This document shows positions 35,801 to 44,392 of a DNA stretch of 64,000 bases, piece by piece (positions within the stretch are counted from its first letter, which is position 1; the number at the start of each line of letters is the position of its first letter). Under the pieces are notes generated by a model. That model was not told the origin of the DNA. It saw only the letters and a program-made list of their open reading frames with translations, and searched no databases. Source of the stretch: Leisingera sp. S132 (lineage in GTDB: Bacteria > Pseudomonadota > Alphaproteobacteria > Rhodobacterales > Rhodobacteraceae); the NCBI RefSeq assembly GCF_025144465.1, contig NZ_CP083553.1, positions 3,036,001 to 3,100,000 on the forward strand. Direction: 5' to 3'. Both the position numbers and the translations under genes were made by a program.

Positions 35801-35820
35801 AGTATTTGCCCAAAGGTGAA
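35801..35820 (+). repeat. Dispersed intergenic repeat, copy B
   Basis: AGTATTTGCCCAAAGGTGAA fits the consensus AGTATTTnnnnAAAGRTGAA shared with 40736-40755, 45370-45389 and 45402-45421. It is preceded by CCCCGG and a GC-rich hairpin region, as at 40756-40799. Confidence 0.6.
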
Positions 35821-35842
35821 ATCAGCCGGTCTGGCCGCGGCC

Positions 35843-36331
35843 TCAGCCCCTCAGCCGCAGAGCCGCGCGCGCCGGATCAGCCGGCGCGCCATCCGCATCC
35901 ACCAGCGCGACCCGCAGCGGCGCGCCACTCTCCTGGTCCACCACCCCGACCGGCGCGGCGCCGCCGGTCACATGCGCCTCCCCCCATTGCGCCAGTGCCA
36001 TAAAGGTCAGTGCCAATCCGCGCCCCGCGTCAGTCAGCACATAGGCCTGGCGCACCCGGTCGCCCGCCTCCTGATAGGGCTGCTTTTCCAGTATCCCCCG
36101 CGCCACCAGACTGTTCAGCCGGTCCGTCAGGGTGGAGCGCGGCGCCTTCAGGTCCGCACGCATGTCGTCATAGCGGCAAACGCCATAGAAAGCCTCCCGC
36201 AGGATCAGGAGCGTCCAGCGGTCGCCCAGGATCCCGGCGGCCAGCGCCATCGGGCACTGCTCCTTGGGCACCAGGGCGCGGCGGCGGACGGCGGGCAGGG
36301 TTTCACGGGAATCAGAAGCTGAGTTTGACAT
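35843..36331 (-). CDS. HxlR family transcriptional regulator
   Basis: A 162-aa regulator with one HxlR winged helix (about 25-115): CPMALAAGILGDRWTLLILREAFYGVCRYDDMRADL, then STLTDRLNSLVARGILEKQPYQ. A roughly 40-residue C-terminal extension is present. The Cys near residue 26 is the position used for redox or electrophile sensing in some HxlR proteins. Divergent from the dienelactone hydrolase; a perfect dyad at 36339-36359 is immediately upstream. Confidence 0.9.
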   Translation of the reverse strand: MSNSASDSRETLPAVRRRALVPKEQCPMALAAGILGDRWTLLILREAFYGVCRYDDMRADLKAPRSTLTDRLNSLVARGILEKQPYQEAGDRVRQAYVLTDAGRGLALTFMALAQWGEAHVTGGAAPVGVVDQESGAPLRVALVDADGAPADPARAALRLRG

Positions 36332-36338
36332 GCGGACC

Positions 36339-36359
36339 CAGATAGGTGATTTCTATCTG
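36339..36359. promoter_or_regulatory. Probable HxlR operator
   Basis: Perfect dyad CAGATAG-N7-CTATCTG lies 8 bp upstream of the HxlR start and 47 bp upstream of the hydrolase start, well placed to repress both. Confidence 0.6.
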
Positions 36360-36405
36360 AGTTCAAAATTGAGACTTAGATTCGCCAACAGGAAGGATAA
36401 CCCGG

Positions 36406-37230
36406 ATGACCAAACGCCCGATGGACCAGGATGACGTGCTTGAAGATTTCGAGCCGCGCCGGATCGCCCTCAACGGTGCAGAGAAAACCGTGCATGTGTC
36501 CGGCCAGGGCCCCGCAGTAATCGTGATGGCGGAAATGCCGGGGATCAGCCCGCATGTGGCCCGCTTTGCCCGATGGGTACGCGATGCCGGGTTTACCGTT
36601 TACATGCCCTCACTGTTCGGCCGCGACGGTGCTGTGGCCACCGCAGAAGACGGTGCAGAGGTGTTCCGCCGCGCCTGCGTCAGCGCCGAATTCCGCGCCT
36701 TTGCCGGTCATGGCGCCAGCCCGGTCACCCAGTGGCTGCGGGCGCTGGCGCGTCTTGCGCACGGCGAATGCGGCGGCCCCGGCACCGGCGCCATCGGCAT
36801 GTGTTTCACCGGCAATTTTGCGCTGTCGATGATGCTGGAGCCCGCCATGCTTGCCCCGGTTCTGGCGCAGCCCTCGCTGCCGCTGGACAACCCGGCAGGT
36901 GTCGAAAGCCCAGCCGAAGAACTGGCCGCCGTACGCGACCGGCTGGAGCGCGAGGACCTCACGGTGCTTGCCTACCGGTTCCAGAGCGACGCCTTCTGCC
37001 AGGCGCAGCGCTTTGCCGCCTATGCCGAGGCGCTGGGAGAGCGCTTTGACGCCCGCACCCTGCCGGACAGCGCTGCCGCCGCGGAGGTGCCGCCGTTCTT
37101 TGCCAAACACGTCCCCGCTCCGCACAGCGTGGTCACCGCGCATCTGGTGGATGAGGCAGGCAGCCCGACCCTGGCCGCGCGGGATGAGATCCTGGCATTC
37201 TTCAGGCAGCGGCTGACAGCAGGCAGCTGA
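36406..37230 (+). CDS. Dienelactone hydrolase family protein
   Basis: A 274-aa alpha/beta hydrolase of the DLH group: IVMAEMPGISPHVARFARWVRDAGFTVYMPSLFG near the N-terminus and the elbow GAIGMCFTGNFAL with Cys as nucleophile (about residue 133), typical of DLH. C-terminal AHLVDE and the region nearby should hold the acid and His. The substrate is unknown. Divergent from HxlR, suggesting induction by an electrophilic or aromatic compound (inference). Confidence 0.88.
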   Translation: MTKRPMDQDDVLEDFEPRRIALNGAEKTVHVSGQGPAVIVMAEMPGISPHVARFARWVRDAGFTVYMPSLFGRDGAVATAEDGAEVFRRACVSAEFRAFAGHGASPVTQWLRALARLAHGECGGPGTGAIGMCFTGNFALSMMLEPAMLAPVLAQPSLPLDNPAGVESPAEELAAVRDRLEREDLTVLAYRFQSDAFCQAQRFAAYAEALGERFDARTLPDSAAAAEVPPFFAKHVPAPHSVVTAHLVDEAGSPTLAARDEILAFFRQRLTAGS

Positions 37231-37264
37231 TCTAGCGGACGGCGGCGCAGCCCCGCCCGCCGCC

Positions 37265-38095
37265 TCAGTTCTCCAGGCCTTCAAACCAGTCCAATGCCAT
37301 ACTGCTCCAGCCCCTGGGCATCCCATGACCGCCCTTGTGCAGGATCAGTTCCAGACCGCCGGTTTCGCAGTCCCACCGTTTGCGCCAGATCCCGTCTTCG
37401 GCCGCATGCGCGGCGGCGTTACTGGGGCAGCCGTTTTCGCGCCGCCACAGCTGCAGCCCCTCCCAGATATCGGCCTGCACCACACTCGCACCGGGGATGG
37501 CGCGGCCTTCCAGCGGCACGACGGTGTCGGCAAAGCCGTGGATGTGCAGCAGCCGCACCGGCCCCTTGCAGTCCCGTGTCACCGGCAGCCAGAAACCGCC
37601 AGAGACCGCCGCATACCCGGCGGCAAACTCCGGCACCCGGCAGGCCATGTCCCAGACCATCGATCCGCCGCGGGAAAAGCCGCTCAGCAGCAGTCTCTCC
37701 GGATCCACCCCAGCCCGTTCCGCGGCATCCGCCAGCACCGCGCGCAGGAACTCCGTGTCGTTGCGGGGATAGGTGTTCCAGCCGTCGCGCACCGACCAGT
37801 CCGCAGGTTTGCCGTTGGCCCAGGGCAAGCCGCTGGGAGCAATCACCGCATAACCGCGCCGGGTGAATGCCGCCACCAGCCCGCTATTGGCAGCAACCTT
37901 GGCGCCGCTGCTGCCATAGCCATGCAGGAACATCACCGCAGGCCCGCCCTGCCAGCCGTCCGGCAGGCCCAGGTGATAGGTCCCGCTGTCAATCCGGCAC
38001 GGCGCCTCCCCGCCGCACGGCGCGTCCTGCGCCGCCGCACCTGCCGGCACACCCAGCAAGGCCGCGGCCAGCAGCATCAGACCCCGTTTCAGCAT
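37265..38095 (-). CDS. Secreted alpha/beta hydrolase, PHB-depolymerase-like
   Basis: A 276-aa protein with a signal peptide (cleavage near GAAAQ, residue 22). It shows MFLHGYGSSG (oxyanion region), the elbow LLSGFSRGGSMVWD (Ser about 143) and C-terminal KGGHGMPRGW. It shares the CGGEAPCRID/CHDAAPCELG-type N-terminal region and overall layout with the esterase at 21432-22247, so the two are paralogues. Substrate unknown. Confidence 0.85.
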   Translation of the reverse strand: MLKRGLMLLAAALLGVPAGAAAQDAPCGGEAPCRIDSGTYHLGLPDGWQGGPAVMFLHGYGSSGAKVAANSGLVAAFTRRGYAVIAPSGLPWANGKPADWSVRDGWNTYPRNDTEFLRAVLADAAERAGVDPERLLLSGFSRGGSMVWDMACRVPEFAAGYAAVSGGFWLPVTRDCKGPVRLLHIHGFADTVVPLEGRAIPGASVVQADIWEGLQLWRRENGCPSNAAAHAAEDGIWRKRWDCETGGLELILHKGGHGMPRGWSSMALDWFEGLEN

Positions 38096-38160
38096 CCGCC
38101 CCTCCTTAGTCCGGTTCGTGCTCTACCCTAGCACAGACCGTCGGCAGCGATGCGGCCATG

Positions 38161-38187
38161 AAAAAGGCCGCCCGTTCTGGGCGGCCG
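38161..38187 (-). terminator. Terminator of the small gene at 38259
   Basis: On the minus strand GGCCGCCC-AGAA-CGGGCGGCC is followed by TTTTT. It is about 70 bp past the stop of the 78-aa gene and upstream of the esterase start. Confidence 0.85.
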
Positions 38188-38258
38188 CTGCAAAATGTCT
38201 TTTTGGAAATGCCCCGGACCACACATCCGCGGCTGGGCGCGTCCCCCCGAAGGCGCGC

Positions 38259-38495
38259 CTAACCGCGCAAGCGGCCCAGAAGACGCGCCGCCAGCGCGCC
38301 AGAGGCCGTGCGCTCCCGCGCCAGGAGCTTGCCAGCGAGCCACCCCTGGCTGGCAGGCGCCTTGACAAAATCGGGATGCGCGACCTCGTCCGCGGTCAGC
38401 ACCTGACGCACAGCAGCCAGGATTTCCACGTCGCTCGGCTCGGCGGCCTCGCTGTTCATGGCTTCCCCCATCACCGGCTGATAACACTGTTGCAT
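38259..38495 (-). CDS. Small hypothetical protein
   Basis: A 78-aa protein with a strong GGAGGTG ribosome site seven bases before ATG at 38495, and a strong terminator after it. The sequence is mostly helical (DVEILAAVRQVLTADEVAHP; LAGKLLARERTASGALAARLL). The longer frame to 38594 lacks support. No family recognised. A promoter probably lies in the AT-rich stretch around 38600-38650. Confidence 0.6.
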   Translation of the reverse strand: MQQCYQPVMGEAMNSEAAEPSDVEILAAVRQVLTADEVAHPDFVKAPASQGWLAGKLLARERTASGALAARLLGRLRG

Positions 38496-38769
38496 ACTGG
38501 CACCTCCACGGTTTGCGGCTCTGGCTGGCGGCCCCCCCGGCCGGTTCCCATCGCCTGGCATCAGAATACCGCAAGCTGCCGCCCAAGGGCGCATTTTGTG
38601 TAAAATTAGTTAAAATCCAGAGCCGAAACAGGGGGTTTTAAAAACAGTCCCCACATCAAAACACTCATTGTTTCCATGGCTGGGAGAATGCGCCGTTTCA
38701 GCATCCTGTGAACCAGGCTTTCGTACCCGCCCGGCGGGGCGGAAATCGCAGAATCGATTCTCTATTTAA

Positions 38770-38800
38770 CAAAAGGCCGCCCGCAAGGGACGGCCTTTTG
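38770..38800 (-). terminator. Terminator of the dgc/dat operon
   Basis: AAAAGGCCG and CGGCCTTTT arms (38771-38779, 38791-38799) lie 21 bp past the dat stop; the minus strand continues TTTTGTTAAATAG. Confidence 0.85.
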
Positions 38801-38820
38801 CAGCAATGCGGCAAGCAGCT

Positions 38821-39681
38821 TCAGACAGCTTTCTTGCGGCTTTCCTCCAGGTAGATCTCGCGCAGGCGCTTGGCGATCGGGCCCGGGGTGCCGTCGCCCA
38901 GGGTCACGCCGTCGATCTCCACCACCGGCATCACAAAGGCGCTGGCAGAGGTGGTGAAGGCCTCGTCCGCCTCCTTGGCTTCCTCGATGGTGAACAGGCG
39001 CTCCTCAATCTCCATCTGCGCTTCCGCCGCCAGACGCAGCACCGCGGCGCGGGTGATGCCGTGCAGGATGTCATTGGACAGCGGCCGGGTCACGATCTTG
39101 CCGTTCTTAACGTAATAGGCGTTGTTGGAGGTGCCTTCGGTCACATAGCCGTCTTCGATCAGCCAGGCATCGTCGCAGCCGGCCTTCTTGGCCATCATCT
39201 TGCCCATCGACGGATAGAGCAGCTGCACGGTCTTGATGTCGCGGCGGCCCCAGCGGATGTCCTCAATCGAGATGATCTTGGCGCCTTTCGCAGCGGCAGG
39301 GCTGTCGGCCAGGCCAGGCTTGTTCTGGGTGAACAGCACCAGCGACGGCGGGGTGTCCGCGGAGGGGAATACAAAGTCCCGGTCGCCGTCAGAACCGCGC
39401 GAGACCTGCAGGTACACCAGGCCCTCCTCGATGCCGTTCAGCTCCACCAGCTTGCGGTGGATCTCCAGCAGCTCCTCCTTGGAGCAGGGCGACGCCATGT
39501 CCAGTTCTTTCAGCGACCGGTCCAGGCGCACGGCGTGGCCTTCAAAGTCGATCAGCTTGCCGTCGAGGACCGAGGTCACCTCATAAACCGCATCGGCAAA
39601 CAGGAAGCCGCGGTCAAAGATCGATACCTTGGCGTCGCCTTCGGGCAGGTATTCGCCATTCACATAAACAGTACGGGTCAT
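38821..39681 (-). CDS. dat: D-amino-acid aminotransferase (class IV)
   Basis: A 286-aa PLP enzyme of the class IV fold: SIFDRGFLFADAVYEV at about 20-35, the catalytic Lys in RDIKTVQLLYPSM (about 145) and EGTSNNAYYV. The length and motifs fit D-alanine/D-glutamate aminotransferases (DAT) better than IlvE. It is third in a minus-strand operon after dgcN and dgcA and would link D-alanine or other D-amino acids to D-glutamate. Terminator directly after. Confidence 0.88.
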   Translation of the reverse strand: MTRTVYVNGEYLPEGDAKVSIFDRGFLFADAVYEVTSVLDGKLIDFEGHAVRLDRSLKELDMASPCSKEELLEIHRKLVELNGIEEGLVYLQVSRGSDGDRDFVFPSADTPPSLVLFTQNKPGLADSPAAAKGAKIISIEDIRWGRRDIKTVQLLYPSMGKMMAKKAGCDDAWLIEDGYVTEGTSNNAYYVKNGKIVTRPLSNDILHGITRAAVLRLAAEAQMEIEERLFTIEEAKEADEAFTTSASAFVMPVVEIDGVTLGDGTPGPIAKRLREIYLEESRKKAV

Positions 39682-39691
39682 TGTTGTCTCC

Positions 39692-40657
39692 TCAACCCCA
39701 CAGGGCAGCTTTGGGCGGGTGCACGCCCTCGGCATCAAATGTCAAAGGTTCCTCGCGGTCTTCGGCCAGAAGCAGCGGCCCGTCAAGATCCGTAACCGCC
39801 GCACCTTGCGCCACAAGCGTCGCCGGCGCCATCGCCAGCGATGAACCGACCATGCAGCCGACCATCACCTGATAGCCCTCGGCCAGCGCCTGTTCGCGCA
39901 GCTTCAGCGCCTCAGTGAGGCCGCCGGTCTTGTCCAGCTTGATGTTGACCACGTCATATTTGCCCTTGAGTTTCGGCAGGCTCTCGCGGTCATGGCAGCT
40001 CTCATCCGCACAGACCGGCACCGGTCGCTCCATGCCGATCAGCGCCTCGTCCTCACCCGCGGGCAGCGGCTGCTCCACCAGCTCTACGCCCAGGCGCAGC
40101 AGATGCGGCGCCAGTTCGGCATAGACCGCAGCCGACCAGCCCTCATTGGCGTCGATGATGATCCTGGCATCGGGCGCGCCGGCGCGCACCGCCTCCAGGC
40201 GGGGCATGTCGTCGGGGGTGCCGAGCTTGATTTTCAAGAGCGGGCGGAACGCATTCTCCGCCGCCTGCGCCTGCATCTTCTCCGGCGTGTCCAGCGACAG
40301 GGTGTAGGCGGTGATCTCCGGTTTCGGCTCCGGCAGGCCTGCCAGTTCCCAGACCCGTTTGCCGGCCTGTTTTGCCTCCAGATCCCACAGCGCGCAGTCA
40401 ACCGCGTTGCGGGCGGCGCCGGCGGGCAGCAGCGATTGCAGTTCCTCGCGGGTGAAACCGGCAGGCAGGCCCTCGATTTCAGCGGTCACGCTTTCCAGCG
40501 TCTCGTTATAGCGGGCGTAGGGCACGCATTCACCCCAGCCGGTGACGCCGTCCTTATCAACCCGCACGGTCAGCACTTTGGCTTCGGTGCGCGAGCCGCG
40601 CGAGATGGTGAAGACCTGCGCCAGTTTGAAGACGTCCGGTGTGACGGTGATGTTCAT
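39692..40657 (-). CDS. dgcA: N-acetyl-D-glutamate racemase DgcA
   Basis: A 321-aa enolase-superfamily protein resembling dipeptide epimerases. The KxK motif is in LLKIKLG, the metal ligands are in IIDANEGW, ELVEQPLP and CADESCHD, and NIKLDKTGG carries the opposite Lys. Next to dgcN it is best called DgcA, which racemises N-acetyl-D-glutamate in the D-glutamate catabolic route known from marine Proteobacteria. ATG at 40657 is the first residue of the conserved N-terminus; the frame is open to 40789 without support. Confidence 0.88.
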   Translation of the reverse strand: MNITVTPDVFKLAQVFTISRGSRTEAKVLTVRVDKDGVTGWGECVPYARYNETLESVTAEIEGLPAGFTREELQSLLPAGAARNAVDCALWDLEAKQAGKRVWELAGLPEPKPEITAYTLSLDTPEKMQAQAAENAFRPLLKIKLGTPDDMPRLEAVRAGAPDARIIIDANEGWSAAVYAELAPHLLRLGVELVEQPLPAGEDEALIGMERPVPVCADESCHDRESLPKLKGKYDVVNIKLDKTGGLTEALKLREQALAEGYQVMVGCMVGSSLAMAPATLVAQGAAVTDLDGPLLLAEDREEPLTFDAEGVHPPKAALWG

Positions 40658-40735
40658 GAAACTGCCCTTTCCTGCGGCCCTGCGCGCGCCGCGGCGGGCC
40701 TTGGCATGATGCCCTTCATCCGGGGCACCTGCTCT

Positions 40736-40755
40736 TTCATCTTTCCAAAAATACT
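40736..40755 (-). repeat. Dispersed intergenic repeat, copy A
   Basis: On the minus strand AGTATTTTTGGAAAGATGAA, preceded by the hairpin at 40756-40799. It falls in the 151-bp gap between dgcN and dgcA. Confidence 0.65.
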
Positions 40756-40799
40756 CCCGCCGGAGGCATCCCAGGCTGCGCCTGAGCACCTCCGGCGGG
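40756..40799. repeat. Nested hairpin between dgcN and dgcA
   Basis: Outer 11-bp arms CCCGCCGGAGG (40756-40766) and CCTCCGGCGGG (40789-40799) enclose an inner CAGGC-TGC-GCCTG hairpin (40772-40784). No T tract directly follows, so it may tune rather than stop transcription inside the operon. Confidence 0.75.
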
Positions 40800-40808
40800 G
40801 CTGTTAGA

Positions 40809-41810
40809 TCAGGCCGCTGCCAGCGCGTCCACCAGGCGGCCGGCGCCGTGGCGGTACGGGTCGACGGCGGGCAGGCCCATGCGCTCTTCGACTTCGGCCA
40901 AGTACTTGACCGCTTCGTCCTCAGACAGGTGCTGGGTGTTCACCGAAATGCCAACGACCTTACAGGCCGGGTTGGCGCGCTGAGCCAGCGGCAGGGCCAC
41001 TTCGCGCAGCTCTTCCAGGGTCGGCACGTCATATTCCGGCAGGCCGCGCATATGGGTGCGGGTCGGCTCGTGGCACAGGATCAGCGCATCCGGCTGGCCG
41101 CCGTGCACCAGCGCCATGGTGACGCCAGAGTAGGACACGTGGAACAGCGAGCCCTGGCCTTCGATCAGGTCCCAGTGGTCGTCGTCGTTGTCCGGGGTCA
41201 GATATTCGATCGAACCCGCCATGAAGTCGGCAATGACCGCGTCCAGCGGCACGCCGCTGCCGGTGATCAGGATGCCGGTCTGGCCGGTGGCGCGGAAGGT
41301 CGACTTCATGCCGCGCTCGCGCATCTCGTTGTCCATCGCCATCGCGGTGTACATCTTGCCGACCGAGCAGTCGGTGCCAACTGCCAGGCAGCGCTTGCCG
41401 CTGCGCGGCTTGCCGTTGGCAATCGGGTAGCCGACGGTGGGCACGCGCACATCATGCAGGGTGCCGCCGTGGGTCTGGGCCGCGGCCACCAGGTCGCCTT
41501 CGTCGCGCAGCAGGTTGTGCAGGCCGGAGGCCAGGTCATAGCCCATTTCCAGCGCTTCGATCAGCACTTCCTTCCAGGCCTGGGAAATCACGCCGCCGCG
41601 GTTGGCGACACCGATCACCAGGGTTTTGGCGCCGGCTTCCTTGGCCTCGGCCAGGGTCAGGTCCTTCAGGCCCAGGTCGGCGCCGCAGCCCGGCAGGCGG
41701 ATCTGGCCGACCGCGTGCTCGGGGCGCCAGTCACGGATGCCGATGGCAACTTTGGCAGCCAGCATGTCGGGCGCATCGCCCAGGAACAGCAGATAAGGGG
41801 TTTCGATCAT
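40809..41810 (-). CDS. dgcN: N-acetyltransferase DgcN (DUF1611 family)
   Basis: A 333-aa DUF1611 protein. The P-loop-like C-terminal domain has the GTDCSVGKMYTAMAMDNEMR motif (about 137-157), and the N-terminal part is Rossmann-like. In the dgc pathway DgcN N-acetylates D-glutamate before racemisation by DgcA. ATG at 41810 has AGAGGAAA upstream. It is preceded 110 bp upstream by an MFS transporter on the same strand, possibly the importer. Confidence 0.88.
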   Translation of the reverse strand: MIETPYLLFLGDAPDMLAAKVAIGIRDWRPEHAVGQIRLPGCGADLGLKDLTLAEAKEAGAKTLVIGVANRGGVISQAWKEVLIEALEMGYDLASGLHNLLRDEGDLVAAAQTHGGTLHDVRVPTVGYPIANGKPRSGKRCLAVGTDCSVGKMYTAMAMDNEMRERGMKSTFRATGQTGILITGSGVPLDAVIADFMAGSIEYLTPDNDDDHWDLIEGQGSLFHVSYSGVTMALVHGGQPDALILCHEPTRTHMRGLPEYDVPTLEELREVALPLAQRANPACKVVGISVNTQHLSEDEAVKYLAEVEERMGLPAVDPYRHGAGRLVDALAAA

Positions 41811-41920
41811 GGCGGGTTTCCTCTTCACTCTTGCCGGTGAGTTTGCTGAGATTCCCGCACAAGTTCATACCTATTCCGCCGCGCCGAACCTCCATCGCGC
41901 AAGATCCTCCTACTATTTTG

Positions 41921-43192
41921 TCATTTATCGGGAGATTCCTGCGGTATGTCACTATTGCTGACATTATTTTCCTCCTCCATCCAGGATTCGGCCTGAAGCA
42001 CCCCGGTTTGAGGCGCACCAAGCACCGCAATGGCCTGCTGGGAGCCGGTTTCCTCCGGTGCATCGGCCTGCGTCCGCCGCAGCGCAGCAACCCCTGAGAC
42101 CATAAAACACAGGGCTGCGAGCAGGATCAGCAGTCCATTTCCGTCAGCAATGCTGACCATATTTGGAGCGGCCAGAGTGCCTCCGAACTGACCGGCGTTC
42201 AAAAGGAACACCATGGCGCCGCTGGCCGGCACGATCTGCGCCGGTTTCAGCTGATCGTTGGCGTGGGCAGAGCAGACCGCATACATCGGCAGGCTGGCAC
42301 CTGCGAGCACCGCAAAGCCGATCACCAGCGCCTGCGGCGTGGGGGTCGCCAGCATCCACAGGCAGGCCACGGCACCGATGACGCCGAGCCCTATCAGCAC
42401 CAGCCGCCGGTCGGTCTTGTCGCTGATCCAGCCGACGGGGTACTGCACGACCGCGCCCACGATCATCGCCACCACCAGCGCGCCCGATGCCTCAGCCGGG
42501 CTCATCCCGCGCGACAGCGCATAAAGCGGCAGCGCGATGAACCAACCCGCCACCGCAGTCGCGCTGACCAGGTTGCCCAGCACCGCCATCGGCGATACGC
42601 GGTACAGTTTGCGCACCGGCATCCGGTCCGGGACCTCATACTCCGGCGCCTTGATGCCCGACAGCAAGAGCGGCACGATCGACAGGGAAATCAGGATGGA
42701 CACCGCCCCGAACAACAGATTGCCGCTGGGGTCCGGCAGCGCCACCAGCGCGGTGCCGATGGCCGGGCCTGCCATCCAGATCATGAAGTAGAGCGACAGG
42801 ATCTGCGCCCGGTTTTTGTTTTCGGATTTTGCCTGCAGCCAGCTTTCGGTGATCACATACATGCCGGGATAGCAAACCCCGGCGAGGAACCGCAGCGCGG
42901 ACCAGGAATAGGGATCGGAGGTCAAAAGATGCAGGATCGCCGAGATAGACACCAGCGACGCGAGCGCCGAAAACGCCCGGATATGGCCGACCCTGGCCAC
43001 CATCCCCGGCGCCATCACGGTGCCCAGCAAGGCGCCGGCCGGATAGGCCGCCTGCATGATCGAAATAGTAAGGTCGGAGAAGCCAAGCCCCGCGCCCCGG
43101 ATTGTCAGCAGGGTAACCAGAAGCCCGTTGGCCACCATCAGCATCAGCATGCCCAGAAACAGGGCCCAGTTTTCAATGAATGCACGTCTCAT
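41921..43192 (-). CDS. MFS transporter (YcaD-like)
   Basis: A 423-aa transporter of about 12 helices starting MRRAFIENWALFLGMLML, with GWISDKTDRRLVLIGLG (motif A-like loop between helices 8 and 9). The last 50 residues form a non-membrane tail (EETGSQQAIAVLGAPQ). It begins in the leader of malyl-CoA lyase on the opposite strand and precedes dgcN, so D-glutamate or a peptidoglycan-derived compound is a plausible substrate (inference). The frame stays open antisense to 44785 but the family start is at 43192. Confidence 0.85.
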   Translation of the reverse strand: MRRAFIENWALFLGMLMLMVANGLLVTLLTIRGAGLGFSDLTISIMQAAYPAGALLGTVMAPGMVARVGHIRAFSALASLVSISAILHLLTSDPYSWSALRFLAGVCYPGMYVITESWLQAKSENKNRAQILSLYFMIWMAGPAIGTALVALPDPSGNLLFGAVSILISLSIVPLLLSGIKAPEYEVPDRMPVRKLYRVSPMAVLGNLVSATAVAGWFIALPLYALSRGMSPAEASGALVVAMIVGAVVQYPVGWISDKTDRRLVLIGLGVIGAVACLWMLATPTPQALVIGFAVLAGASLPMYAVCSAHANDQLKPAQIVPASGAMVFLLNAGQFGGTLAAPNMVSIADGNGLLILLAALCFMVSGVAALRRTQADAPEETGSQQAIAVLGAPQTGVLQAESWMEEENNVSNSDIPQESPDK

Positions 43193-43366
43193 GCCCGGTT
43201 GCTCGCACGGGTCCCCCGCGGGTGCGCGCCTGTTTGCGGCAATGTTTCCGCCGCCGCATTGCAGCGGCATTTTCTGCGGCTGCAAAATTCCCTTGCATGA
43301 GGCCGCGCAACTTTCTAACACTTCAGCCCAGCAGAATTGAAACGTCATTACCCGGAGGATTGCCCC

Positions 43367-44326
43367 ATGAGCTTCCGCATCCAGCCCGCCGCCCCGGCGC
43401 GCCCCAACCGCTGCCAGCTGTTCGGCCCCGGCTCCAAAGTGAAGCTGTTCGAGAAGATGGCAGCCTCGGCGGCGGATGTCATCAACCTCGACCTGGAGGA
43501 TTCGGTGGCGCCTTCCGACAAGGACCAGGCCCGCGCCAACGTGATCGAGGCGATCAACAGCGTGGACTGGGGCAATAAATACCTGTCGGTGCGGATCAAC
43601 GGGCTCGACACCCCCTACTGGTACCGCGATGTGGTGGACATTCTGGAGCAGGCCGGCGACCGGCTGGACCAGATCATGATCCCCAAGGTGGGCTGCGCCG
43701 AGGACGTCTATGCGGTGGACGCACTGGTCACCGCCATCGAACGCGCCAAAGGCCGCACCAAGCCGGTGTCCTTCGAGGTGATCATCGAATCCGCGGCAGG
43801 CATTGCCCATGTGGAAGACATCGCCAAATCCTCGCCCCGCTTGCAGGCGATGAGCCTGGGCGCTGCGGATTTTGCCGCCTCGATGGGGATGCAGACCACC
43901 GGCATCGGCGGCACCCAGGAGAACTACTACATGATCCGCGAGGGCCAGAAACACTGGTCCGACCCCTGGCACTGGGCGCAGGCGGCAATTGTCGCCGCCT
44001 GCCGCACCCATGGCATCCTGCCGGTGGACGGGCCGTTTGGCGACTTCTCCGACGAGGACGGTTATGTCGCACAGGCGAAGCGCTCTGCCACTTTGGGGAT
44101 GGTCGGCAAATGGGCGATCCACCCCAGCCAGATCGCGCTGGCCAACCAGGTCTTCACCCCATCCGATGAGGCCGTGGCAGAAGCCCGCGAGATCCTGGCG
44201 GCGATGGAAGAGGCCAAGGCCTCCGGCGCCGGCGCCACGGTTTACAAGGGCCGTCTGGTCGATATCGCCTCGATCAAGCAGGCCGAGGTAATTGTGGCGC
44301 AGGCCGAGCTGATCGCGGGCAGCTGA
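43367..44326 (+). CDS. mcl: L-malyl-CoA/beta-methylmalyl-CoA lyase
   Basis: A 319-aa HpcH/HpaI-CitE family lyase: RPNRCQLFGPGSKVKLFEKM, NLDLEDSVAPSDK, PKVGCAEDVYAVD and a Glu/Asp metal site in FEVIIESAAG. It cleaves malyl-CoA to glyoxylate and acetyl-CoA and methylmalyl-CoA to glyoxylate and propionyl-CoA in the ethylmalonyl-CoA pathway used for C2 assimilation by this group. CCCGGAGGA precedes ATG. A terminator follows. Confidence 0.94.
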   Translation: MSFRIQPAAPARPNRCQLFGPGSKVKLFEKMAASAADVINLDLEDSVAPSDKDQARANVIEAINSVDWGNKYLSVRINGLDTPYWYRDVVDILEQAGDRLDQIMIPKVGCAEDVYAVDALVTAIERAKGRTKPVSFEVIIESAAGIAHVEDIAKSSPRLQAMSLGAADFAASMGMQTTGIGGTQENYYMIREGQKHWSDPWHWAQAAIVAACRTHGILPVDGPFGDFSDEDGYVAQAKRSATLGMVGKWAIHPSQIALANQVFTPSDEAVAEAREILAAMEEAKASGAGATVYKGRLVDIASIKQAEVIVAQAELIAGS

Positions 44327-44350
44327 CGCCGGTCCGTGACGAGAGGTTCC

Positions 44351-44378
44351 AAGGGCGTCCCCGGGGGGCGCCCTTTTT
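44351..44378 (+). terminator. Terminator of mcl
   Basis: AGGGCG and CGCCCT arms around a G/C-rich loop are followed by TTTTT, 25 bp past the mcl stop. Confidence 0.75.
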
Positions 44379-44392
44379 GAATGGAGAGAGAT

